Origin: JBALVT01 sp047612385
GTDB lineage: Bacteria > Pseudomonadota > Gammaproteobacteria > Pseudomonadales > Halieaceae
Length of the DNA stretch: 64,000 bases
Assembly (NCBI GenBank): GCA_047612385.1
Contig: JBLGAR010000001.1
Location: 106,180-170,179 of the forward strand
Direction: 5' to 3'
Position numbers and translations under genes: made by a program. Positions 17,478 to 25,675 of the stretch are shown here, in pieces. The notes below the pieces were generated by a model. The model was not told the DNA's origin, made no database searches, and saw only the letters and a program-made list of their open reading frames with translations. The number at the start of each line of letters is the position of its first letter. Within the stretch, counting starts at the first letter, position 1.

Positions 17478-18239
17478 ATGTCTAATGTAAGGCCCACTTC
17501 GAAAACCCTTGTTCTGCCCAAGCAGGTGGTTTTTTTACATATTGCGAAAACGGCGGGAACCTCAATCGTACATTTTTTTCGCAAACATATGGCCTCTGAA
17601 TCCCTGTGTTCTCATGGTGATTTTTTGCATTTGTCTGGGGATCGAGAAAAGCGCGAGGGTTTACTGAGGCGCTACCAGTTTGTCTCCGGTCATTTTGGCT
17701 ATGATGAAGTGGCAGCGCTTCTGCCCAATTCCTACAGCTTCACCGTCCTTAGAGATCCCGTTGACCGAGTGCTGTCTTTCTATCAGTTCTGTATGCATGC
17801 TGACATGCAGCGACAATTCCCCGTCGCCAGAGCCGCCAGGGATCTGGGTTTGGATGGATTTGTTCACTCCATGGCGCCTGAAGTCGTCGAGGCGGTGGAT
17901 AATCTGCAGTGCTGGCAGTTGGCGAGATCCTATTGGCATGAGGATCGTCTGGCAATGGTTGGGATGAATGATTCCAGCTTGTTAGCGCTTGCAGATGAGC
18001 ATTTGCAAACGCTGTCATATGTTGGGCTGACCGAAACTTTTGACAGTGATTTTAAGGCAATCCTGAAAAATCTAGGAATCGATCGGAAAATCCCCAGGGG
18101 CAGGCAGTTTGTCACTGCGAACCCCATTTTGCGCGAGACTCTAAGCCCTAAAACTCTGGACACGCTTCAAAGCAGAGTAGCTGCGGATACTGAGTTGCTA
18201 GAAAATGTTCGATCCAGGCGGGCCGGGACGGAACGATGA
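17478..18239 (+). CDS. PAPS-dependent sulfotransferase (Sulfotransfer_2 type)
   Basis: This 253-residue protein probably transfers sulfate from PAPS to a hydroxyl group of a glycan or lipid. The 5'-phosphosulfate loop is FLHIAKTAGTS near residue 20, matching the heparan-sulfate-2-O-sulfotransferase family. The 3'-phosphate motif is VLRDPVDRVLSFYQ near residue 95. It is a lone + strand gene between two - strand membrane-protein genes within the glycan locus. It suggests the final surface glycan is sulfated, as in many marine bacteria (inference). The start is ATG at 17478, 152 bases from the divergent gene, so a promoter should lie in that gap. Confidence 0.85.
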   Translation: MSNVRPTSKTLVLPKQVVFLHIAKTAGTSIVHFFRKHMASESLCSHGDFLHLSGDREKREGLLRRYQFVSGHFGYDEVAALLPNSYSFTVLRDPVDRVLSFYQFCMHADMQRQFPVARAARDLGLDGFVHSMAPEVVEAVDNLQCWQLARSYWHEDRLAMVGMNDSSLLALADEHLQTLSYVGLTETFDSDFKAILKNLGIDRKIPRGRQFVTANPILRETLSPKTLDTLQSRVAADTELLENVRSRRAGTER

Positions 18240-18297
18240 GTCTAGCCTGAATTGTTGCCCTGTGTCAGCGGATGACCTGGTATAGGCATTTTCCGCA

Positions 18298-19905
18298 TTA
18301 CTTTCCAGTTGGGCTGTTTTTTCTGGGTTTCCAAACCTGAATATTGTAAGTGCCCCCGCCGTAGCGATCGGTCATAGACAGGGGAATGGTTCCGCTGTTC
18401 TTGTAGTGGCGTGCGAGAAACCTTCGCCCGGATAGCTTGGAGTTAGGGGGTGGGTTGCGGTCAAAAAAACCGCGCATTTCCCAGGAGGAGACCAGCACCA
18501 GGTCAAAGCCTCTCGTTTCAATCTTTTGATACATGTTTGCAATGTAGTTTGCCCATATTCCCTCTACGGTATCTTCTGGACGTCCTTTCACAAAGAAACC
18601 GGGTTTGCCAGCCGCCAACGGAAAATAGAAAGTGTGCCCGTCCTGATTCACAGCTTTGTTTTGCTCCAGCAAAGTCATAACTAACATCTGAGTGGCTAGG
18701 ATCTCATCATTCTCAGCAATTAAAGATTCCATCTCCCGCCACTTGTCCAGATCGGTGGAGAAGTCCTTTGGCAGTATCGCGTAGGCCTGATAGAGGCTAA
18801 TCAATATCAGTGGAGAGATGATATTGAGTTTTGCTGGCATTTGAGAAATGACTTTGAAAACCACGATTAATAAAAACGGCGACATCAGCTGGAACAGGTA
18901 GGTCATGTAGTTGCCCGGGTTTTGGCCGAGAGTTAGCACTATCGCCATGGTCGACCAGAACAGACCAAACCCGAAAAAGTCGATTTTTGAGCGCAGAAGG
19001 GGGCCTCGAAGTCCTGCTCTTGCCAGCTGGAATCGCGATCTTATCTGTCTGGAAGCCTCGGCCAGGCCAGTGTTGGACAACCATGTGATCGCTGTGATCA
19101 CTAGGATCAATAGCAATCCAGAATAAGTTGTAGCATAGGTTCGCAATTGAATGAATAGAATGTCCAGTGTTTGCAGGCCGGCTATGGCGGCAGACGGTGT
19201 AAACAGTGTGTTGTCCAGATAATAGGGGCTGGTTAGGTGCACTACTGTTAGTGAGCCCAGCAGAGCACTGGTGAATATCGCCCCCAGCATCACTGCCTTG
19301 CTCATGGAGTGGTATAGGAAAAGGTATAGGCACAGTATCGCCATCCCAAGAATGAAATACTGCTTGGTGTAGAAAGCCAATATTCCGCACACTACCGCGA
19401 ACACTAAACTGTTGCGGCTGAACTTGAAGTACCACGGGGCGACAAAACTGGCCACGAAGATAGCGACTCCGGGTGCATTGGTGCTGGCGACCGGGGTGCC
19501 GTAGAAAAGCAGTGCTGCGTACATCAGGGCAAAGCTTGCCGACGCAAATCGCCAGTTGCCGGTGATTCGCTGCGTCGCCAGGGCGCACAAACCGGTAGCG
19601 ATGAGAATAAACAGGGCCGAAACCGAACGATGAAGTAAAAATGTGTTGCCAAATAAATGGGTGAGAGGTGCGACCATAATGTTGTACAAAGGGGGATATA
19701 CGTCAGCGGCCTGTGGCTGAAATTCTCGGGTATAGGGGTTAAACCCCTCGGCTATAATCCCGGTAATTAAAGGCATAGTGCCTTCGTACAAATCCAGCGG
19801 TACAGGCGCGCTGATAATTTGCCAGTGGTGATGTATTAGGCACAGTAGCAATACCAGCGTTGCCGCTGGGAAGAGAACTCGCCACAGTTTGTCGTATATG
19901 TCCAA
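18298..19905 (-). CDS. GT-C family membrane glycosyltransferase (PMT_2/ArnT-like)
   Basis: This is a 535-residue polytopic inner-membrane protein. After the first helix a periplasmic loop carries DLYEGTMPLITGII, NPYTREF and DVYPPLYN, a pattern typical of GT-C transferases of the ArnT/PMT/GT87 type, in which an acidic residue in this loop is catalytic. About nine to eleven helices follow, then a short soluble C-terminal domain. It is not closely similar to the paralogous pair at 2040 and 15562. It would use a polyprenyl-phosphate sugar on the periplasmic face, consistent with the GtrB-like and UbiA/DprE donors made here. The acceptor is unknown. Confidence 0.78.
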   Translation of the reverse strand: MDIYDKLWRVLFPAATLVLLLCLIHHHWQIISAPVPLDLYEGTMPLITGIIAEGFNPYTREFQPQAADVYPPLYNIMVAPLTHLFGNTFLLHRSVSALFILIATGLCALATQRITGNWRFASASFALMYAALLFYGTPVASTNAPGVAIFVASFVAPWYFKFSRNSLVFAVVCGILAFYTKQYFILGMAILCLYLFLYHSMSKAVMLGAIFTSALLGSLTVVHLTSPYYLDNTLFTPSAAIAGLQTLDILFIQLRTYATTYSGLLLILVITAITWLSNTGLAEASRQIRSRFQLARAGLRGPLLRSKIDFFGFGLFWSTMAIVLTLGQNPGNYMTYLFQLMSPFLLIVVFKVISQMPAKLNIISPLILISLYQAYAILPKDFSTDLDKWREMESLIAENDEILATQMLVMTLLEQNKAVNQDGHTFYFPLAAGKPGFFVKGRPEDTVEGIWANYIANMYQKIETRGFDLVLVSSWEMRGFFDRNPPPNSKLSGRRFLARHYKNSGTIPLSMTDRYGGGTYNIQVWKPRKNSPTGK

Positions 19906-20110
19906 GTGCTCGTTATTTATGAATAGGTTTCAGTGCTCGGCCGGCTTTTGGAGCAGGTAGTGTTGGATAGCAGTATAGCTTATAGAGCCCTGTATTTGTT
20001 TCCCAGGCCCGTGAGCATGGGCGAGTGTGATATGACCCGCGTAATATTAGAAGGAGAGTGTGTTTATGCGGTAGAATTGGCCGTGGTAAACACCGCAATA
20101 ACGGTAAACA

Positions 20111-21019
20111 ATGTCAGCCCAAATCGAAAATCTCAAACAAGCAAGTAATGCTATTTATCTCCAGGTGGCATCGCTCTATGCCATAGTCTGCCTGTGTGTG
20201 TATTTCTTTGCGGCTTTGGAATCTGGGTTCAATCTAGTTTTTCTGGGTTCGTCTGCCCTTGCATGGATGCTCATTGGCTGGTGCCAGTTTGCGCTGTTCA
20301 ACGCATTACACGAAGGCCTGCACAACCGTTTTGGAAACCCTCACCAAGAATTTCTGGCCTATGCCAGTACGGCCTATACGGTTGGGTTTGACGAACGCTA
20401 TCGCAAGGTACATCTGGACCATCACAAATATTTTGGCGATCCTGAAATGGATCCCGACTACCCCAACTATGGGAACTTTCCCAGGACGAAGCGGGCATTC
20501 CTTGGGAGACTCTTTCTGAATCTCTGCGGATGGCTCGCCCTGCTGCAGTTCCTAGGTGTGCGTCAGACCAGTACTGCATCTGGCGAAGTGGATGCCAGGG
20601 AGCCGTCTGGCGCCTTGTTTCGCGTCGCCGTCACCCAGCTGATCATTCTGGCGCTGTTTTGGCTGACCTTAGGGTGGTTCTACTATCTCTGGTTATGGAT
20701 TATACCTATCGTAACGTTCGGTAAGTTCTTTTCCTCTACTCGAGCGTTTTGTGAACATGGCAGCCCGGATGATAGGCCTACGATCAGAACCATCACAGGT
20801 TCATTTCTTGGCGAGAAGGTTCTGGGGGTGTTCTGTTTCCACTACCATGCAGAGCACCACCGGTATGTGGCTATACCCTGCAATCGCCTGGCGGAGGTAA
20901 ATATTCAATTCGCAGAATCGGTCTATTCGGAAGGTGCTCCCGGGGAGCCTCACTACGAACACTATAGAAAGGGATACGGAAGTCTGCTGTTGGCTTGGTT
21001 TCGCGAGCTGCCCTTTTAG
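20111..21019 (+). CDS. Membrane fatty-acid desaturase/hydroxylase
   Basis: This di-iron integral-membrane oxygenase has the three histidine boxes of the FA_desaturase family: HEGLH (about residue 70), HLDHH (about 100) and HAEHH near residue 255. Four or more hydrophobic helices lie between them, and the length is 302. It could desaturate or hydroxylate an acyl chain, a carotenoid or an aldehyde lipid. The neighbours are methyltransferases and GT2 genes, so it may tailor the lipid portion of the glycolipid (inference). It is 14 bases upstream of the methyltransferase at 21034 and likely co-transcribed. The start ATG at 20111 begins MSAQIENL. Confidence 0.88.
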   Translation: MSAQIENLKQASNAIYLQVASLYAIVCLCVYFFAALESGFNLVFLGSSALAWMLIGWCQFALFNALHEGLHNRFGNPHQEFLAYASTAYTVGFDERYRKVHLDHHKYFGDPEMDPDYPNYGNFPRTKRAFLGRLFLNLCGWLALLQFLGVRQTSTASGEVDAREPSGALFRVAVTQLIILALFWLTLGWFYYLWLWIIPIVTFGKFFSSTRAFCEHGSPDDRPTIRTITGSFLGEKVLGVFCFHYHAEHHRYVAIPCNRLAEVNIQFAESVYSEGAPGEPHYEHYRKGYGSLLLAWFRELPF

Positions 21020-21033
21020 ATGAGAAATGAACG

Positions 21034-21984
21034 GTGATTAAGACTGAGTTTCACTGCAACTATTGCGGTGCACGGCACTTTGATGTCATCTCCCAAGGTA
21101 TTCAGGATTGGGAGTATGGTGTTGCGGGCAGCTACGACTACTATCAATGCCGATCCTGTGAGGGTGTGCAATTGCATCCGTTTCCAGATCTGGAGGGCTT
21201 GAAGCGAGCGTATGATATCGAGTATCACGGCTATGCCACCGGGCAGAAACGGGGTGTGCTATTTTCATTACTTTATAGCGCTAAAGAGTGTCTTTTCCGC
21301 CGTCAAATGTCTCGCTTGGTAAATTCCACCTCCAAGGTTTTGGATGTGGGTTGCGGGGCGGGAGAATTTTTGCTCAGTGTGAGGAGTCTGGGCGTAAACT
21401 CGCTAGAGGGAATTGATTTTAGTGAAGATATGATTTCGTCTTTGGAGGCAAATGGAATCACCGGATTCTGCGGCACCTTTTCAGCTTTCGAGGGCCAGGC
21501 TGGAAGTTACGATCTTATCGCCATGAACAACTATCTGGAACATACGGTGGAACCACGCCTTGAGTTGGAAAAATCACTGCAGCTATTGCGCCCGGGATCC
21601 TCTCTGGTCGGCGAGGTGCCAGGATTCGATTCCTGGGAGCGCAGATTGTTCGGCCGATACTGGGGTGGAAATCATGTGCCGCGCCACACCTACCAATTTA
21701 ATACTGATTTTTTGACCCGGTTGCTGCGCGAGACTGGATTTGTCGATATCGAGATTAGTCACCAGCTCAATACAAGTCATTGGTCACTGTCTGTGCAAAA
21801 TTATTTGCAGCGCAATGCCAAAGACTTGCGGGCAAACCCGGCGATCAGTTTTGGCAGGAGCCGCTACTATGCCGTTCTGCTATTGTTTTTTATTCCGGTG
21901 AACATCGTTTGCGTGCTGATGAAAAAATCCGGTTGTATCAAATTTTCAGCGCGTAAGCCCCAGGGGAATCCCGCCAATGGATGA
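21034..21984 (+). CDS. Class I SAM methyltransferase with N-terminal zinc-ribbon-like cysteines
   Basis: The N-terminal 55 residues hold two CxxC pairs (CNYC near 7 and CRSC near 45) that probably bind zinc, as in many sugar C- or O-methyltransferases. The SAM domain follows with VLDVGCGAGEFL, EGIDFSEDM and MNNYLEHTVEPRLELEKSLQLL. A hydrophobic stretch near the C-terminus (YAVLLLFFIPVNIVCVLM) could anchor it at the membrane. The start is GTG at 21034; ATGs just upstream are out of frame and stop at once. The 3' end overlaps the next methyltransferase gene by 8 bases, so both are translated together. Confidence 0.86.
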   Translation: MIKTEFHCNYCGARHFDVISQGIQDWEYGVAGSYDYYQCRSCEGVQLHPFPDLEGLKRAYDIEYHGYATGQKRGVLFSLLYSAKECLFRRQMSRLVNSTSKVLDVGCGAGEFLLSVRSLGVNSLEGIDFSEDMISSLEANGITGFCGTFSAFEGQAGSYDLIAMNNYLEHTVEPRLELEKSLQLLRPGSSLVGEVPGFDSWERRLFGRYWGGNHVPRHTYQFNTDFLTRLLRETGFVDIEISHQLNTSHWSLSVQNYLQRNAKDLRANPAISFGRSRYYAVLLLFFIPVNIVCVLMKKSGCIKFSARKPQGNPANG

Positions 21985-22726
21985 GGTTTACGATTCGTCG
22001 GAGTACACCTTGGGCTATCCTGCCGGAATTGAGTTCCATTTCTGGAACCTGGCGCGCAATGATCTTCTGTACCGATTACTCGCCCCCCTGGTTGGGCCCG
22101 AAGATCTAGTGATGGATGTAGGATGCGGGCCGGGTATTTTTTTGGGGTCCCTGCGTGACAAGCCGATAAACGCCCGAGGCGTTGAGCGTGGCTCGCCGGC
22201 GGTCCAACCGGGGTTGGAAGCGACCATTGACACGGCTACCGATCTTTTTGACCTGTCTGTAGAACTTCGCTTTCAAGTTAAAGTGGTCGTACTTCTCGAT
22301 GTCATCGAACACATCGGCGAGCGTCGTCAGTTCCTGCAACAGATTTACCGCGATCTCCCCAACTGCACCCACCTGTTGGTTACAGTGCCGGCCAGAATGG
22401 AAATATGGTCCAAGTACGACGAGCACTGGAGCCATTTTTTGCGTTACGACCGGCCAGGACTTGCCAAGGATCTTGCAAGTAGTGGATTCACCGCCACTCG
22501 TATGACTTATGTGTTCCAGTGGATGTATGTGTCCCTGCTGGCCATGAAGTGGTTGGGGCTTGAGAGGGGGGTGGATTTTAAATCGCCTAATAGAACAGCT
22601 GTTACTAGGTTGTTTCATCGTATTGTGGGTGTAATCACTCGTTTGGAGGCGCGGCTAGTTCCGGGTTTTATAGCCGGGTCCTCAATTGTGTGCGTGGCCC
22701 AAAGGGACGAAACCCCAACTTCTTAG
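21977..22726 (+). CDS. Class I SAM-dependent methyltransferase
   Basis: This 249-residue methyltransferase has LVMDVGCGPGIFLGSL (motif I), the acidic GVERG end of strand 2, and VVLLDVIEHIGERRQFLQQ at the motif IV region. It overlaps the previous methyltransferase gene by 8 bases. The two differ in sequence and the second lacks the N-terminal cysteine pairs, so they are probably sequential enzymes and not a split gene. The acceptor is presumably a sugar or glycolipid of the surrounding locus. Confidence 0.86.
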   Translation: MDEVYDSSEYTLGYPAGIEFHFWNLARNDLLYRLLAPLVGPEDLVMDVGCGPGIFLGSLRDKPINARGVERGSPAVQPGLEATIDTATDLFDLSVELRFQVKVVVLLDVIEHIGERRQFLQQIYRDLPNCTHLLVTVPARMEIWSKYDEHWSHFLRYDRPGLAKDLASSGFTATRMTYVFQWMYVSLLAMKWLGLERGVDFKSPNRTAVTRLFHRIVGVITRLEARLVPGFIAGSSIVCVAQRDETPTS

Positions 22727-22801
22727 TGGTTGCCGTATTTCCCGCTATAGCATGGTCCATTCGCTCTCAAATCTTATGTATACTCTTGAACAACTGCTTG
22801 G

Positions 22802-23977
22802 ATGTTGCGAGCGGCGAATGTTAAATCGAGGCTTTGCACCTTTGCACAGAGTAAGTTCATGCGCAGATATCTAAATAGACTATTGGGCCGCGGGGTGTTT
22901 GACAGTGCATTAGCGCATACGCGCGCATCAGAACCGCGACCTGAACAGCCATTGTCCGCCAAAATTAATGCGCCACTGACCCCGAAAATGAAAAATTCAC
23001 CGATACCGATACATCGCTTCGCAGATGAAATTTCTCTACCGGCCATCCCTCTGGAAGGACCAAGGCACAAGATTAGTTTTGTCGTCATCGTCTATAAAAT
23101 GCCTGACCAGGCTGAGAAAACTCTGTACTCACTCAGCACGCAGTATCAGCGAGGTGTCTCGGAGACGGACTATGAAGTCATCGTCGTTGAAAATGCTTCC
23201 AGTGCCGTGCTGGGAGAGCAGCGGGCCTGCCAGTACGCCGACAATGTGCGCTATTTCTATCGCGAAGAAACTCAGCCAACGCCCGTTCCCGCTGTTAACT
23301 TTGGCGCGTCACAGGCCAGCGGCAGCCATATCACGATTATGGTTGATGGAGCTCGAGTACTGAGCCCTTGCGTAGTCAGTTATATGCTGGCGGCTACCCG
23401 GTTACATCCCGAAACCCTCGTTGCCTTGCCGGGATATCATTTGGGCCCCAAACTTCAGCAGCGCTCCATGCTGGAAGGGTATTGCGAGGAGGTGGAGGCG
23501 GAATTGATGGCCTCCATCGACTGGCCAGCCGACGGCTACAAGCTGTTTGAGATTTCTTGTTTGAGTGGCACCAGCACCAGCGGCTTTTTTAAACCCATTG
23601 GCGAGAGCAACTGTTACTGCGTTCCGCGCTCGGTATGGGACAAGGTTGATGGTTTTGATTCTGCCTTTACAGAAACTGGCGGTGGTCAGGTGAATCTGGA
23701 CTTTTTTAAACGCACGGTCGAGCTGCCCGATACGGTGTTGGTTATTCTTCCCGGGGAGGGAAGCTTTCACCAGTTTCACGGAGGCATCACCACGGGAACC
23801 CAAGGTGAGAGTCGCATCAAATCGATGGAAGACCATTTCAATCAATACGCTGATTTGCGCGGTGGCCCCTACCAATCACCCAATAAGCGGCCTATTTATC
23901 TGGGTAGTTTGCCCGATAGTGTGATGAAGTTTGTAAAGCATGGAGCTCTCCAGGCCATTAAGATGATCGACCAATAG
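22802..23977 (+). CDS. GT2 glycosyltransferase (copy B of an unusual pair)
   Basis: This GT-A fold family-2 transferase is paralogous to 10809-11804. Both carry the blocks YQRGV/FQRGV, DYEVIVVEN, MVDGARV/MIDGARM and PGEGSFHQFHGG. This copy has an N-terminal extension of about 85 residues, rich in basic residues, before the SFVVIVYKM strand. The ATG at 22802 gives 391 residues; ATG at 22859 (MRRYLNRLLG) is an alternative that would shorten the extension. The IxVDGAR stretch replaces a standard DxD motif in both copies, a subfamily trait. It follows the methyltransferase pair on the + strand by 75 bases. Confidence 0.84.
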   Translation: MLRAANVKSRLCTFAQSKFMRRYLNRLLGRGVFDSALAHTRASEPRPEQPLSAKINAPLTPKMKNSPIPIHRFADEISLPAIPLEGPRHKISFVVIVYKMPDQAEKTLYSLSTQYQRGVSETDYEVIVVENASSAVLGEQRACQYADNVRYFYREETQPTPVPAVNFGASQASGSHITIMVDGARVLSPCVVSYMLAATRLHPETLVALPGYHLGPKLQQRSMLEGYCEEVEAELMASIDWPADGYKLFEISCLSGTSTSGFFKPIGESNCYCVPRSVWDKVDGFDSAFTETGGGQVNLDFFKRTVELPDTVLVILPGEGSFHQFHGGITTGTQGESRIKSMEDHFNQYADLRGGPYQSPNKRPIYLGSLPDSVMKFVKHGALQAIKMIDQ

Positions 23978-24044
23978 AGCCTTTGCTTCGCGTTATAGAG
24001 TCTGTGTAGCTAACACGTTAAACTGGGCCGCCAGGCTCGATAAC

Positions 24045-24049
24045 AGGAG
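24045..24049 (+). promoter_or_regulatory. Ribosome-binding site deciding a non-AUG start
   Basis: AGGAG lies seven bases before an in-frame ATC codon at 24057. No ATG, GTG or TTG exists in this frame between the previous gene's stop and the GTG at 24165, although coding similarity clearly begins before 24165. The site therefore marks the translation start. Confidence 0.55.
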
Positions 24050-24056
24050 ATATCCC

Positions 24057-24884
24057 ATCGACCGTATCTACTTCCCGCCCTCATTTCGTGGCTTTGAACC
24101 TCGTCGCCGAGCCTTTAGTACCTGGAGCGACCACGTATCATTTGGCTACGATATTGTTGAAGCAGTGCGCCCTGCCAAGGTTGTTGAATTAGGCGCCTAC
24201 AACGGCATGAGCTTTTTTGTCTTTTGCCAATCCATGATTGAGAACGATATCAGTGGCCTGTGTTATGCGGTAGATACCTGGGGCGGGGATGATCACACGG
24301 GCGAATACGACGATTCTGTCTTTGACGATGTTCGCCAGCATGCGCGCGATCACTATCGCGGCAACACCTATTTAATGCGGATGCTGTTTAACGAGGCCGT
24401 GGGACACTTTGAAGATGAGACCATCGATTTGTTGCATATAGACGGGCTTCATACCTACGAGGCTGTCCAAGAAGATTTCAACAACTGGTATTCCAAGGTC
24501 AGCCCCGGAGGGATTATTTTGTTTCACGATATCGAAGCCCGTCAATCGGACTTTGGCGTTTGGCGATTTTGGGCAGAACTGGAAGCGGAGCATGAAACCT
24601 TTGCGTTTAAGCATGGCTTTGGTTTGGGGGTTTTGCGTAAACCTGGAGGAGAACAAGCCACTACCAGCCATCCACTGTTAGACCTGCTGTTCAATGGCAG
24701 TGAACGGGAGCGCCACAGGCTGCGTCAGCTGTACATCTACAACAGTGAGTACCTCGAGGCCCGGAACAAAGCCAAGCGCCTCAAAGGTCGTGCTACCAAG
24801 GGCGGTGATGGCAAGGGCGCCGGGCAAAAGCCGCCACCAGTGCAAGCCCCATCGGAATCTACTTCAGGCGAGAATAGCCAGTAA
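24057..24884 (+). CDS. Class I SAM methyltransferase (Methyltransf_24) with apparent AUC start
   Basis: The SAM domain is plain: KVVELGAYNGMSFFVFCQ (motif I), YAVDTWGGDDHTGEY, IDLLHIDGLHTYEAVQEDF (the IDG.H..E block) and GGIILFHDIE. The first ATG/GTG/TTG in frame is GTG 24165, but that would cut into the domain. The 36 codons upstream read as family-like sequence (FSTWSDHVSFGYDIVEAVRP) in the same frame. The best start is ATC at 24057, seven bases after AGGAG. The C-terminus is low-complexity and basic (KAKRLKGRATKGG, then Pro/Ser/Gln-rich). An AUC start would limit expression, or the base may be an ATG lost by mutation or sequencing error. Confidence 0.72.
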   Translation: MDRIYFPPSFRGFEPRRRAFSTWSDHVSFGYDIVEAVRPAKVVELGAYNGMSFFVFCQSMIENDISGLCYAVDTWGGDDHTGEYDDSVFDDVRQHARDHYRGNTYLMRMLFNEAVGHFEDETIDLLHIDGLHTYEAVQEDFNNWYSKVSPGGIILFHDIEARQSDFGVWRFWAELEAEHETFAFKHGFGLGVLRKPGGEQATTSHPLLDLLFNGSERERHRLRQLYIYNSEYLEARNKAKRLKGRATKGGDGKGAGQKPPPVQAPSESTSGENSQ

Positions 24885-24888
24885 TTGA

Positions 24889-25653
24889 TCAGGCCGGTTG
24901 TTCGGGCAGTTTTTGCCACAAAGTGCCGTGTTCATCAGCTAGTTCGTCTACCGGGCGGCCGTTGGAATAATAATACAGTGCTACTGAATCTCTTGTTCTA
25001 TCACTGGGGCAGGTCATAGGATGTGGGTGGCCGTGATAGGAGGTTGATGTGGTGGAAAAAACGACGCATCTTCCGGCAATTGGCGCTATCTTTTGAACGC
25101 AGCTGCGCATGTCTTTGGACCACAGTTCCAAGTCGCCGCCGTATTCGGGCAACCAGTCTTCATTCAAATAGATCAGTAAATTCAGACGGCGATCCAAGCC
25201 AAGCTGCGGATGTTTGTTGAAGTCAGCGTGCATTTTTAGATAGCCGCCGGTCCCTGTCCTGTGAACCCCGCCGCCGCGCATATGAGGGTCTGGTAGTAGG
25301 CCACTCATGCTTGTTATTTTCTCAAGAATCCCTACGAAGGGATTGTTGTTTAGCTCCCAGTAAAGACGCCGATAAACCAGTGGCACCAACCTTTCCCGCG
25401 ATAGCCACTTCTTTCCCAATTGCGCTTCTGTGCCGTCTTCTAGTACGACGGGTATGTGTTCAGAGCCCGCCTTCTTCTTCGCTGAAATATCCGGGAAATT
25501 GGCATTTAGAACGCCGATAAATTCTGAACTGAGAAAATCATCGATGACAATATGAGGGTAGGGGTCTGCATTGCGGAACTTATCAGCAAGTTCACCGGAA
25601 GCCTGCGACAGACGCCCGTAATCTATAATTTGAGTCGTATCGCTCATCCGCAA
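24889..25653 (-). CDS. Fe(II)/2-oxoglutarate dioxygenase (prolyl-4-hydroxylase-like), copy A
   Basis: This non-heme iron oxygenase has the facial triad visible as HAD (His142, Asp144) and SYHGHP (His207), with a 2OG-binding Arg at 219 or 221 in the RTRDSVALYYY block. The N-terminal part DPYPHIVIDDFL is typical of 2OG-FeII oxygenases related to P4H. It is clearly paralogous to the next gene upstream in transcription, 25676-26476, sharing RGGG, the HADF motif, LLIYLN/LLLYLN and GHPxPxxCP. Such enzymes hydroxylate proteins, sugars or small molecules; the substrate is unknown. It is convergent with the methyltransferase at 24057-24884, only 4 bases away. Confidence 0.86.
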   Translation of the reverse strand: MRMSDTTQIIDYGRLSQASGELADKFRNADPYPHIVIDDFLSSEFIGVLNANFPDISAKKKAGSEHIPVVLEDGTEAQLGKKWLSRERLVPLVYRRLYWELNNNPFVGILEKITSMSGLLPDPHMRGGGVHRTGTGGYLKMHADFNKHPQLGLDRRLNLLIYLNEDWLPEYGGDLELWSKDMRSCVQKIAPIAGRCVVFSTTSTSYHGHPHPMTCPSDRTRDSVALYYYSNGRPVDELADEHGTLWQKLPEQPA

Positions 25654-25675
25654 AAATCCTGTTGCAGTTCAATTG

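Noticed and set aside
19913..20110. Short ORFs in the gap between the GT-C and desaturase genes
   Set aside because: Several 60-70-residue frames overlap each other on both strands, no family pattern is seen and the desaturase ATG with its own context is clear. I see no gene here.
24165..24884. Annotating the methyltransferase from GTG 24165
   Set aside because: The start cuts off conserved N-terminal residues and there is no ribosome site before it; the ATC start at 24057 has AGGAG at ideal spacing.
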